Assembly (NCBI GenBank): GCA_024663395.1
Contig: JANFAH010000045.1
Location: 1 to 64,000, forward strand
From: Pisolithus tinctorius
Lineage: Eukaryota > Basidiomycota > Agaricomycetes > Boletales > Pisolithaceae
Direction: 5' to 3'
Length of the DNA stretch: 64,000 bases
The position numbers and the translations under genes were made by a program. Shown here piece after piece: positions 10,845-22,051 of the stretch (the first letter of the stretch is position 1; every line of letters begins with the position of its first letter). A model generated the notes under the pieces. The model did no database searches and had not been told where the DNA came from. It saw nothing but the letters and a program-made list of their open reading frames with translations.

Positions 10845-13800
10845 TCAACCGTAAAGTACAAAGGACATGTATGTAAATGAGTGTGAATGGTAAACATAGC
10901 ATGCGTAGATACACAAAGCATGGAAGAGCGAAATTATTTGCGACGGGATGAATACAGTCTTTGGATTCGACTTCTTTCTGGAGAACCGGCCCTCACCTCC
11001 AGGCACCAAGAGCTCGTCACCAATGGACTCGGTGGCCGATGCCCCATCGCAACTAGGCCCGGCCACCGGTACGACCGGGTCGTCGCGGTTGACTTGCTGT
11101 TTGGCCAATGGCTGACGAGCCGAGACCCCAGGAGTGATCATAACCTGTGGAGTTGCAGGTGGGGAGGAGAGTGGAGACGAGCCATCAGCGGGGGCCATAT
11201 CTGTGGAAGGGTTCTGCAGATTGAGTGCAGCCAATGCGTCGAGTTCGTCCGGGTCAAGCTGCGAATGAGGATCAGCACTCATATCCTGCATGATGGGGTC
11301 GGTATCGGGATTCCAAAGGCCTTCGGTGTTAGCAGGGCCGAGACCGGGATTCGGCACAGGATTGGACGTGGCACCTGAAGCATGGGGGAGAGAGGGAGCA
11401 GCAGGAATGGGGGGAGTGTGAGCATTGGGAACTGGAGGATCTACAGACTGTGTCATACCTGAAGGTCCCGGGGCAGAGCTCTGCGCCGAGCCATCCCTTT
11501 GGGGCTGTTTGCCTTTAGGATCGACCATACTCTTGTTGAATAGATTCTTCCGCGGACGGGCCTCACCCTTTGACTTCTTTGAAGGACCGGGTTGCCGACT
11601 GGCAGATGGAGGGGAATTGTCTATCACCCGCTTAGTACCCTTCTTCGTAGGGGTTACAGGGGCTTTGTCCCGGTTCTTCTTCGTACCCCTCTTGTTCCTC
11701 GGTGCAGGTTCCTTGGGGTCCACGTCCATGCCGCCTTCTGGATTGTCCAACTCGGGGCTTAGATCTTCCCCGTCAGTCGAAGTATCAGTCGTCTGGACCT
11801 CCGGTAAACAAGGCACCTATGACAATAAATTTTCATTAGGTTAAAGTAGAATCATGCTATACTTACGAGATTGGTCGTCCATTCCCACGAAGGCCTTGTG
11901 CAAATTCCCTTTGTCGAATGCGATATTGTTGAGGAAGACATCGGGTGTGCCGCGCGCGACGAGCCGATAGAAGTGAACACGTTTCTGTTGCGGATATCGA
12001 TAGATCCGTCCGCGCAATTGCTCGTCTTCCAATGCGGACCACAGTGTATCCTTGTGAGAGAATTAACAATTAACAATAAGAGTCAACCGATAGGAATATA
12101 CGTACGGCAATGATCATGATGTTTGCACAGGCCAGGTTGAGGCCGACCATACCTACCATCGACAGTATCAAGACACGCGCGCCAGCCTCTCGTGTGGACC
12201 GGCGGAACTCGTTCAACACCGATTTGCGCTTTGCCGGGCTGAGCTTCCCATGGAGCTCCAATGCCTTGACGCCGTGTAATTTCAGAACCTAGTGAATGGA
12301 TCAACTACTGAACTTCAACACAACAGTGTAAATGTGACTTACATCGACGATCGCCGCATTAGAGCTGGGGAAAGCCGAGAAGATGATGATGCGATCGGGT
12401 TCCTTGCTGACAGGCTCATCGACTGCCATTGACTGACCGACTTTGAGGGTTATGCCATCATCCAGGACGTTCAGAGGGGGGGAGCTGTCAGCTGCGAGGT
12501 GGTGGGCGACGATTTCAGCGAGAATGTCCAACTTTGTTGAGCAGCGATCGCCTTTCCACTCTTGCAGTGAGGCTGGAGTGCTCCATGTGTCGTTCCCGGA
12601 GCTGGGATTCATGTGGGGGTGAAGTAGGCCACGTCGGAATTCAATGTAAAAATTCTGAGAACAATAAACATGTCAGCAGAGTTTGGGAACAAGGGCGTCC
12701 AGGACGCCCTCACGCAGGGCGATAGTTTTTGTCTATACGTGTGTGAACGCACACACCAGTGCGTGAGCGAGGGCGTCGCGGACGCCTGTACACACAGGCA
12801 AAGGATAAGTGCCGCCCACAGCAGGACCAAGTGTGCAAGGGGGCGTCCGCGACGCCCGTACACACAGGCAAGAGATAAATGAAGCCCGCGACATGACGGG
12901 ACATGTGAGGGGCGTCCGGGACGCCCATGTCATGTGAGCAATGATACACCTTGGTTCCCACATTAGGGAATTCAAGCCCATCACGGCGTTGGGCGTCCGG
13001 GACGCCCATCATCATCTGCAAATGAGAAGAATAAAACTTGCCTTTCCAGCCCCTGCAATTGTGTTTACCGAGGGCGAGTGTACCAGCTCCTCGGTAATTG
13101 TCGCAAGGCGACTCCTCTCCCACTCGCGCAGTTCGAGGAGCATGACGTGTTCCTGGTATGGGGGAAGGCCGAAGATCTTGTTGCCGCGGTAGTCAAGAGA
13201 ATCGAGCGTTCGCCTTATAACATGCTTGCTGAATCGATCACGAAGCCAAGGCACCCACTGTTGAAGGACTGGCCGGGTTTCGGTGTTGCGTTCGGCCGTC
13301 TTCTCTTCACCACCGAGCAGCCCTCGGAGTCGGTCTTCTGCTGAGTCGCGTTCGGCCTTTCGGTCCTTTGCCTGTGCACGTGATAGTTCCCGGCTCATCT
13401 CGTCGAATTTTTCTTTGTCCCGTAACTCCGAAATTCCCATCATCCGTCCCATAATCCACAAGTCCTAAATTCCGTAGATTAGTTGCAACGCATAACCTAA
13501 CATGGTAAACTTGTGGACTTGCCTGGAGCTGTGTCATGACAGGTGTTGCAGACATTGCAACGATCATTGCCGATTGTCGATGGAGGCCGAGGATGGCCTG
13601 GTGGAATTTGTTGAATTTCCGCGCCTTATGTGCTTCGTCGATAATCAATCCAAGATATTCATGACCGAACACGGTCTTCGGCGCATTGCGTTCGTACACC
13701 GGCGCACAGTTTCGCCTCATCATCTACACTGTGGATGAGGTCGAGGAAAACCGCGGATCCATCATCTTGAACGGCCTATTTTCTTGTGAGACAGTTAAAG

Positions 13801-15636
13801 CCAGGAATATATGTGATACGTACCGTATCAGTTGCAAGAATGATTTGCCGGTGGGGTTGTTGGCGACTTTGGGATTTTACTCGAGTCCACCACTCACGGC
13901 GCTTGGCGAACTTCTGGATGTATGGGAGTATGTCGAAGGAGCTGCGCTGCAAAAAGCGCTCGATTTCACGTTGCCATTGGTGATGCAATGAAACTGGGCA
14001 AATTATTAAAAATGGTAAATCGGGGATGTTCCCCTCCTTCCCTTGCCATTTCAAATTTGCTATATGATCTGTCAGTGTGTGCACACGCATGATGAAATGA
14101 CTTGTTACTCACCGAATGCGCCGGGAAACTTGCCATGTGTGTCGAAATGACGTCGGAACCATGAGAGACATGCAATGAACCCAAGTACTTGGAAAGTTTT
14201 TCCGATGCCAACGCCGTCCATCAGGAGGACCGGTTGACCGTCAAACGCCCTTTGCAGCATGCGAAGAATGCCGACCAGCTGATGCCATCTCGCTTGAAGT
14301 GGCTCGCGTGTGGTGGTGGGATCGTTTAACCATGCTTCGCCTTCTTCGGACCAAGGCTCGATCGTCGCATCGGGGTCGGTGAATTCCTGGAAGAGGGGGA
14401 TCTTCTTCCCCTCTTTCAATCCAAGGTGCGCCCAGATTTCGTCTTCGGTGAGCTGTGCTAATTCCTCGACACCCTCTGTCCAAGCGACATCAATGTTTTC
14501 GCCATCCGGGATTTCTAGAGCGACGTCGTCGGATTGAATATTTTCGAGGGCAGCTTGTACGAGTTGTTCTACCTCGCGAATTTCAGAGTCGGTTGCAAGT
14601 TTTTTAAGTGCATCGCGCAGGGCCTTCGGAAGTTCTGTGCATATGTTAATAATATACTGATATCGCCACGAGCTTGGACACTCACTAGCAATCTCATCCG
14701 CTTTGGTGTCGTCATTCTGTGCCGCCGCAAGCATCGCCACGATTTGCTTTCTTCGATCTTCTAGTTCGTCCAGGGACTCTGCATCTTCGTATCGGCGTAG
14801 GATGGTAATCAATGACCGGACGTGTGCCAAATATGATTTGATTGCTTTGATGCTGGGGTTCGCACCATCCGCCGTGAGCGCTGAGACCGCACATAAGCCG
14901 AGTGATTAGCAAACTTGTGTTGACGAGTTACATACCTTTCCATTCGGCTTCGAGACCGGCTTGCTTGCGTTTGATATCGTTCGCTTCACGAGTAAGCGAC
15001 TTCCGGTACCGTTGCCAGGTGATTACCAAAAGTTGGTCGATGAAGGTCTTGATCGGTGTTGCCAGGAAGTTCGGGTCGTCGGGGTATGCGTCATCGCCGA
15101 AGAGTTTGTATGCGAGGGGGTTTGCGGCATGGATGGGGACCTGTGCCTCTTCGAGGGTAGGGAACTGAGATCGAATTGATTAACACTATCACGAAGCATG
15201 ATATATTGATATAATGACTTACCTTTCTCTGTTTCAAACGCGCCATCGCGTCATATGGCCCACACTTGGCCTCCTTGAGAACCTCGTCGATGATGCGGTT
15301 TAATTTCCAAGTCGGGCCCCAATTCGCCACCACCCACGAATTCCAAGCCCGGCGACCTTCGGCATCGTTGTCGGTGTAACCTTTGCGCGCATATTCGGCT
15401 TGCGCCGCCAAAGTTGTTTTCTTCCAGAGATTCCTTGCATACACCGATACGCTCTGTGCAATGGAAGTGGTCCAAGTCGGCACGTGGACAGCAGGAGAGT
15501 CCGGTGCAGCATCGGGCTCGGTGTGCCATGGGACGCCAAATACTTTGGTAATATCCTGCCAAGCAGGCATGGTCCATGGCAGGCCCTCCGAATTGCCCAG
15601 CAGGAGCAGGGCGGCGGCAACACCTAAAGCAGGCAT
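10845..15636 (-). CDS. SNF2-family DNA helicase/translocase, multi-exon
   Basis: Minus-strand exons carry the SNF2 motifs in order. Motif I is DGVGIGKT (about 14200; the family usually has DEMGLGKT). Motif Ia is LIICPVSLHHQWQREIERF (about 13990). Motif II is LIIDEAHKARK (about 13640) and motif III MSATP (about 13550). The second RecA lobe has STKLDILAEIVAHHL and RIIIFSAFPSSN (about 12380), LHGKLSPAKRK (about 12240) and the motif VI equivalent DEQLRGRIYRYPQQKRV (about 12010). An N-terminal helical region (15630-14300) comes first, and a disordered 300-residue basic/proline tail follows (11816-10845). The splice into the tail is unclear: the strong GTAAGT donor at about 11866 gives the wrong phase, while GTGGGA about 20 bases upstream would fit. 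An extra exon may lie at about 15660-15715. One intron, 13068-12655 (414 nt), holds five GGGCGTC palindromes. The likely role is ATP-driven remodelling of chromatin or DNA; it could equally be an element-borne helicase. Confidence 0.75.
12655..13068 (-). other. 414-nt intron packed with five palindromes
   Basis: The donor is GTAAAC after codon TCG (exon end 13069) and the acceptor is TTCTCAG before AATTTTTAC (exon start 12654). Both sides are in phase 0, joining LVHSPS to NFYIEFRRG, as expected in SNF2 proteins. Inside lie palindromes at 12693-12709, 12771-12787, 12841-12857, 12910-12926 and 12991-13007, spaced 70-80 bp apart. The other introns of this gene are about 50-70 nt. Confidence 0.75.
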
Positions 15637-16021
15637 GATAGTGAGTTTATTTGTTAGTTGACTTACGTGTGAGGGCGGGGGAGAGAATGGGTTGGATATT
15701 GCCAGAGAACGCCCTACACCTATATACTCATCGCTTAAACCCAATTAACGGCACTACCGGTGCGATCTTGGCGACGGTTGGACGATATAGCTGATATCCG
15801 ATATAGACTTTGACTAACATCGGATATGAACGTGATCATTGACTGACATCGGTTATGATCATTGACTAATGTGCAATGTAGCCAGTGTTGATCAATAGTA
15901 TCACTTGATATAGCTCTTGATTGATAATCATCATATCGGCATCTAAGGTCCCAACTTCTAATCAAAGTTTCATCGATAGCTAAATTTAGAGAAATCATGA
16001 TAACTATCCGAGCAGTGGTGA
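15637..16021. other. Upstream region of the SNF2 gene
   Basis: A candidate 5' exon end (CACAC before GTAAGTCAACTAACA, about 15660-15715) lies here. Further out are near-repeats of GACTAACATCGGATATGA and ATCATTGACT at 15800-15870. No separate gene is seen. Confidence 0.4.
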
Positions 16022-16705
16022 GGGAGTCGAGGACGCCCACGTGCATGCTGCATTGACACCTGTCTATGGTTACTGATTTGTGTCACTGTTATTTACATAA
16101 ATTTAAACTTTTCTATCGGAATGTTAAATTGCGGCTGGGCGTCCCGGACGCCCGCACACCGTGGGCAAGCAAAGTTAATTGTTTTGCAACATCAGTCCTG
16201 GCTTATGGGTGTCCTCGACACCCGGCAGCGCTGCCTATGTGAATCAAAAATTCCTACACACAATATTTGCAATGAAGTGCCACGGGCATCGTCGACGCCC
16301 ACCCATGGAGTGCTAACCATGTGGCCAACAATTCCCACACCCACACAATGCAGTGCCATGGGCGTCCAGGACGCCTACGTGCACTGTCTAAGTGAGTTAA
16401 ATTTTCCCACAGACAATGCAGTGCAGTGCGTGGGCGTCCTGGACGCCCAGCAGCTACTACTACCTAGGTGATGATAAACATTCCCACACCTGCCACAATG
16501 CAGTGCACGGGCGTCCCGGACGCCCGCGCAGCATGGGTATGTCAAGCTGCTTGCTCTGGCAACACTTTCATTTCATCACCGCCAATTTTTATCCACTTGC
16601 CACATTGCGGCCATGGGCGTCCTCGACGCCCATGTGGCATGGCACCATGTTCAAGTCATGTGACTTATTACTATATGCATGCCCATGTGGGCGTCTGGGA
16701 CGCCC
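16022..16705. repeat. Array of nine GGGCGTC-N3-GACGCCC palindromes
   Basis: Palindromes lie at about 16022-16038, 16137-16153, 16207-16223, 16284-16300, 16360-16376, 16432-16448, 16509-16525, 16615-16631 and 16689-16705, spaced 70-115 bp. The DNA between them shares CCACACAATGCAGTGC-type text. Spacers include CCG, CTC, GTC, CAG, CTG and TGG. The copy at 16207 has both arms changed together (GGGTGTC and GACACCC), which keeps the inverted repeat. Confidence 0.9.
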
Positions 16706-17600
16706 ACCCTTACGATGCTTTGTTGCTTTGTATGAAACTGACAGATATGATACATTGATTTAATGGTAGTTGCAGTGATGAAGTGTCCCATTGGAGGGAG
16801 ATCAGGCAGCTGAAGCTACCACACCCGAGCTGGGGCTTGCCAAAGGCCCGAGATAGGATTGCTGAATGCCGAAGGCCCTGGGATACAATTGCGGAATGCC
16901 GAAGACCCACGGATACAATTGCTGAGTGCTGAAAAGGCCCAGCTGAAGGCACAGCTGAAGGCACAGGGATACAATTTCTGAATGCCGAAGGCAGCCCCGA
17001 CAAGTGGGGAACTAACCTGGCTAACCTGGGTGTCCGCCTGCTCACTTGCAAAAGCCCTAGTACCAAGCCATGCCGAAGTCGGTGTTCAGTGTTTCCAAAT
17101 CCCAAAGCTGTCCAGGGTTCACTAAAGCAAGTAAGGACACAGTAATCCCCAAATGCCAGTAATCACGATCTAGTCCACTCGAAGCAAGGGCTGTGAGCTT
17201 ACTGGATGGTGACCACTCGAATTAGGATTTCTGATGTATCGAACAGTATTCTTATCTTATTTAGGGTTCGGTGTTGCTCTGGTCAGAAAACCCATTGGGT
17301 AGTAGGAGTAACCTCAAGGGTGTGTCAGGGTTCGCTGGGTGGGTATATAGGGATGGATAGAGTCATGAATATGATGGGAGTGCAATGTATACATATCACA
17401 CCAACCTGCAGGCGTCCCGGACGCCCGTCCCCAGCCTTTGATCTTGTCACATCGTGTGAAACTATTGCCTAAGATAGCATACAGTCTATGCCACCCAAAC
17501 CAGGCGTCCTCGACGCTCATATGCAATGCCATCAAGCCCATGGAGGTGATGATAGCTATAGGGGCTTTTCTATATGTGGAACCCTCTGATTGCCAAAATG
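16706..17600. other. Decayed repeat DNA with short tandem array and two palindromes
   Basis: Bases about 16850-16990 repeat a unit of about 45-50 bp containing GGATACAATTGC and GAATGCCGAAG three to four times. Two more GGCGTC palindromes occur at 17410-17426 and 17502-17518, the last ones in the window. No gene is seen. Confidence 0.6.
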
Positions 17601-18870
17601 GGAAATGGTTAACCCAGGGCTAGGGTTTAAATGGACCCTAGGGTCGGGCAGGAAACAGGTCGCATAACCTAACCCTATCTCCTAAATAAATAAATCTTAT
17701 ATAATCTTCCCCTAAAATAATCTAATCTCACATAATCATCCCCTATCTTCCCTACATAATCTCCTACTCAAATATTCCCCTAATCCTATTCCTATTCCTA
17801 CTACCACTACAAAAAAACTTCCCTAATCCTATTCCTATTACCTACTCTACTACTACCAATCCTATTCCTAATCCTATTCCTACTACCACTACAAATTCTT
17901 CTTCCCTATTCCTAATCCTATCTCCTACACTACCCTACTTACCCTACTTACCCTACTACTCCCAATTTCAATCCACACTATCCTATTCCTTTTCCTATTC
18001 CCATTTCTACCAACTACACCACCTACCCTACCTACACTACACATCATCAAACACACTACCCTATTCCTAATCCCATTCCCTAATCTACCAACTACACTAC
18101 CTACCCTACTTACACTACTACTACTACTCTTCATTTCCTACACTATCCTATTCCTACCAACTACACATCCTAATCCTACAACACTACTACTATCACACAC
18201 TACCCTACTTACCCTACTTACACTACCACCCATAAACCCCTAAACTACCCTATTCCTACTACCAACACTACCAACAACACTACACCCTTATTACCATTAC
18301 TACCACTAATCCTATTACCACCTACCCTACAAAATCTACCTACAACACTACTACTACTACTACTAAAAACTTCGCACACTACCCTATTCCTATTACCCTT
18401 CCTACTACTACTACTACTACTACTACTACCAAAACCTTCGCACACTACTCTATTCCTATTAACAAAACTACCAATTATACTACCATCACTATTAATCATA
18501 CTACCACTACCACTACTTACACTTCCACTTCTACACATTTCATCCCATTTTACCCTATTCCTATTACCAACACTACCAACTATACTACCATTACCATTCC
18601 TACTAACACTACTACTCCTACTACCAAAAACTTCCCACACTACTCTATTCCTATTACCAACACTACTACCAACTTTACTACCATTATTATCACTACCACT
18701 ACCACCACTACTACCAAAAACATCCCACACTACATTATCATTCCTATTACCAACTACTCTACCCTCACTACTATTATTACCATTATCATTACTACTACTA
18801 CTACTACTACTAAAAATATCGAACACTACACTTTCACTACCAACACCACTACCAACACCACCCTCACTCG
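17601..18870. repeat. Pyrimidine-rich minisatellite, CCTATTCCTA/CTACTACTAC type
   Basis: The plus strand is almost free of G over more than 1 kb and consists of CCTATTCCTACTACC, ACTACTACTAC and CACACTACCCTATTCC blocks with a diffuse period near 100-120 bp. The minus strand stays open for 243 codons (18976-18245) and reads as repeats of GNRNRVVWEVF and serine runs. This is what such a repeat gives by chance, so I do not call it a gene. Confidence 0.75.
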
Positions 18871-19005
18871 GGGGGGGTCCGGGGGTTATCTCGGGGTCAA
18901 TTACTGGGGTTCTTGCGGGGGTTCTCACGGGGGTTATCTCGGGGTCAATTACCAGGGTTCTCACGGGGGTTCTCACGGGGGTTGACTCACGGGTTATTTC
19001 CCAGT
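18871..19005. repeat. G-run tandem repeat (possible G-quadruplex)
   Basis: Units containing CGGGGGTTATCTCGGGGTCA and CGGGGGTTCTCACGGGGGTT repeat two to three times, with at least ten runs of four or more G on the plus strand. Strand composition flips abruptly from the C/T-rich block before it. Confidence 0.7.
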
Positions 19006-19085
19006 TATCATCCCAGTTGACTCACCATTACTTTCCCTAGTCTGTAGTCGCTTGTCATGTCTCATGTGTTGGTAGTCAGTAGTCC

Positions 19086-20100
19086 AAATAAGCAACTGGT
19101 CGCTTATTTTCTTGTCATCCAGTCGCTATTCTGTCATCACTAGTCACCAGTCAGTAGTCAGTAGTAGTCACTTGTCATTCACCAGTATCATCTGTTCCGC
19201 CAGTCCAGATAAGCGACCGGTTGCTTATTTTCTATCCTCATACTTGCCAGTTCAGCCTTCAACCCTTGCCCTTGGTGGTCTTTCCATCTCACTTACCAGT
19301 TTTCACTTGGTAGTCAGTTATGGGGGGTCCATTTGCCAGTTATTTACTGCCATTCTCATGTCTGTTCACTTGCCTTTTTTCATCCCAGTTGTCTCATCCA
19401 TCGACTTTTGGTCATTTGTTGTCCTTAGTCGCCAGTTAGTAGTTGGTAGTTCAGATAAGCAACCGGTCACCTATTTTCCTCACTTGTATTCATCAGTCAA
19501 CCCCTGGTCCCTTGTAGTCAGTAGTTGCTTTCCAGTGGTCAGTGGTGTAGCCATCGGTACTTAGTAGTCGGTGCTCACCAGTCATTCAGTAGTGGTGTCT
19601 GTCTGTCTAGTCCAGATAAGCAACCGGTTGCTTGTTTTTGGCTAGTCATGTTCCAGTCAGTTGGTAGTCAGCAGGTCCATGGTCACTACTACATCCTGTG
19701 ATAGTCCCCTTTTTCACTGATCAACTCACTAGTCATCTTTCATCCAAATAGGCAACCGGTCGCTTGTTTTCTTGTCATGCAGTCAGTAGTTGGTAGTTGC
19801 ATTTCCTTTGTCAGGCACTTGGTGTTTGTAGTCAGTACTGTAGTGGTCGGTAGTGGTCACTTGTCACTTGCCAGTATCATCTCTTTCACCAGTCCAGATA
19901 AGCAACCGGTCCCTTATTTTCTATACTCATACTTGCCATCTGTAGTCTGTCCATGTTTCTTACCAGTCGTCAGTCGGTAGTCAGTCATTGCCAGTTAGTG
20001 CTTGTCCTTGGTCACTGGTCTGTCTTTCCTTTTTCTGCTTTGACCTTGCTAGTAGCAGTTCCACTGCTGTTCCAGATAAGCAACCGGTCGCTTGTTTTTC
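19086..20100. repeat. Seven ATAAGCAACCGGTTGCTTAT palindromes downstream of the RecQ gene
   Basis: Copies begin near 19086, 19207, 19453, 19614, 19744, 19894 and 20074. Each has the core RATAAGCRACCGGTYGCTTAT with zero to three mismatches. The sequence around them repeats TTTCTATCCTCATACTTGCC, GTCAGTAGTCAGTAGT and CCAGTCCA motifs, so some of the array spread by segmental duplication. No gene is seen in this 1.1-kb stretch. Confidence 0.85.
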
Positions 20101-20144
20101 CCAGTCCCTGTCACTGTCACATGTATAAATTCCTGCTCTTCTAT

Positions 20145-22051
20145 TCATGTCTGTGAGTGCTCGTGATACCACATCATCAGGTCAATCAAGTTGCTGTGAT
20201 GTCCTTGCCTTGGTCGCCCCATCAACCACTTCACATACACTCCACCCTCTCCCCAGCTTTCCCCAAACTTTTTCTCTGCTTCCCTTCGTAACTCCTCGTT
20301 CTGATAGATCCCATATGCTGCAGGTGCCACCACGTCTGCAAACTTGCAGTCCTTGTTCCCCTTCTCTGCCTTCTTGAATTGTGGGTGCACCTTGTCATTT
20401 ACCTGTGGCACATGGCACATGTAGCAGATCTTTCGGTGGTGCCGCATGTCATACTGCAGCCCTCTTCTCCACTCCACATATTCACTCCATCCATCCCCAT
20501 CCAGATGTGGGCATTCTCTGATCCCATGTCGCTCCATTGCACCTTCCCTCAACACTCTGCACAGACTGCAGCACCCCTCAAAGCTTTCCAATGCTGCCAG
20601 TATTCTGTCCCCCTCTTCTAATCGTTTCATCTCTTCCTTCCCTCGTCGCTGTCTTGCCTCTACCACTGCACTGTCAAAGCTAGTCTTCAGAGTGCCTGGT
20701 CTTTCCATCAATCGACCCTCCATCAATTTCATAGCCTGTTGTTTCAGTCTTGCTGTCCCAGCAACCTGTATGTCCAGAGGGTTGTGTCCTGGTTCCTCTA
20801 GGCAGACAGAGCATTTCTCCTTTCCATCCTCCATCCAACAACCTACCCCTTTGCTGTCATTGAACAGTGTCATCCCAAACCGCAGGCATCTCCTTGGCCC
20901 ATAGCAATACAGTAGTTCATAGATCGCCCATCTGGCCTCCCCTTCCAGCCCCATGGTCTGTATGTTTGGTAGTGTCGATGTCGGTGGAATGATCGTATAG
21001 CAGTTGGCTGCCTGCCCATCTCTACCTGCTCTGCCCTGTCCTTGGATGTAGTCCACCATGTCAAACGGTCGGTCCATGTGAATGACTGTCCGTACATGAG
21101 GGTAGTCGTTCCCAGCACTGAAGGCAGTGGTTGCAATTAGAACCTTGGAGAATCCTTTGATCCACTGTTGGTACATCCATCGTCGGTCCTCGTCAGAAGT
21201 CCCCTTGTCTCCATTGTAGAATGGATATGCTGTCATGTGTGATAGATGCTGACCAGCTGCTATGGACGTCACAAACACCAAGGCTCTGTCCCTTTCTTCC
21301 CAGAGTGAGCCTTCCTCCTCCAACACTTCTGCCACTCGTCGGGCCATGGAGTGGACTGGCACCCTTTCCAAGTGATACCCCAGTTCTGGTCGGTCTGTAC
21401 TTTGTCGGATGACCTCGGTTTGCTGCACCAGCTGGAATGTGGTCTTCACCTCCTCCATGCACCAACTTGGAAGGGTGGCACTCAACAGCACCAGCTGCAT
21501 CGGGATGCTTCGTAGTTGGTGGATGCTTTGGAAGGCCATGCGGTAGTCTTTGGACATCAGTGGAATGTGGGCCTCGTCAAATATCAGCCTGGCCACCTTC
21601 TTGCTTTGGTTCAGCATCGCCAGAGCAGACCTCCACTGTGGTGTCAATGCCTTGTCTGCTGTGACCAGAATCAAATTGGTCGATGAGCTCAATGGTTTGT
21701 CTGTTCCATAGACTTGGTATGGCACTCTGAACTCCTCCAGTCGTCGTTGGTAGTCCAGCATCAGAGAATTTAGAGGCAAGACCAGCACTGTGGCTTCCTT
21801 TGGTTGCACCATGCTTGGAATGATCGCCAGCATGGACTTGCCAGCTCCAGTACCCAGCACTGCTACCAGGTCTGTTTCCCCTTTGAGTACTGTTGCCATG
21901 CAGGCATGCTGTTCCTTTGATTTCCAACTTGCTGATGGGTTCTTCAGTAGGCCCTGCATTGTTTGCAGTGCTTGATCCAAGGTAGCTGACTGGCCACTCG
22001 TCCTGGGTTCTGCAGACTGGACTGTGAAAGGCCATGTTAGGGACTCATCTA
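20145..22051 (-). CDS. Exon 11: RecQ-family DNA helicase with cysteine-rich tail
   Basis: All superfamily 2 motifs are intact over residues about 35-360: the Q region KEQHACMATVL, Walker A VLGTGAGKSM, TVLVLPLNSL, DEAH box LIFDEAHIPLM, LLSATLP, RALVFVTS, VLIATTAFSAGNDYPHV and motif VI QGQGRAGRDGQ. A RecQ-type zinc region follows (CLRFGMTLFND..GCW..CSVC). A tail specific to this fungal family comes next, with CCSLCRVL and ICYMCHVPQVNDKVHP. The frame has no stop in 636 codons, unlike the neighbouring retroelements, so selection or recent arrival is likely. As a 3'-5' helicase it would unwind DNA at recombination or replication intermediates. The start is uncertain: the first in-frame ATG is about 30 codons in, inside conserved sequence. 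Confidence 0.85.

Noticed and set aside
18245..18976. 243-codon open frame rich in Ser/Asn/Gly
   Set aside because: It is one strand of a low-complexity pyrimidine minisatellite; composition alone keeps the frame open.
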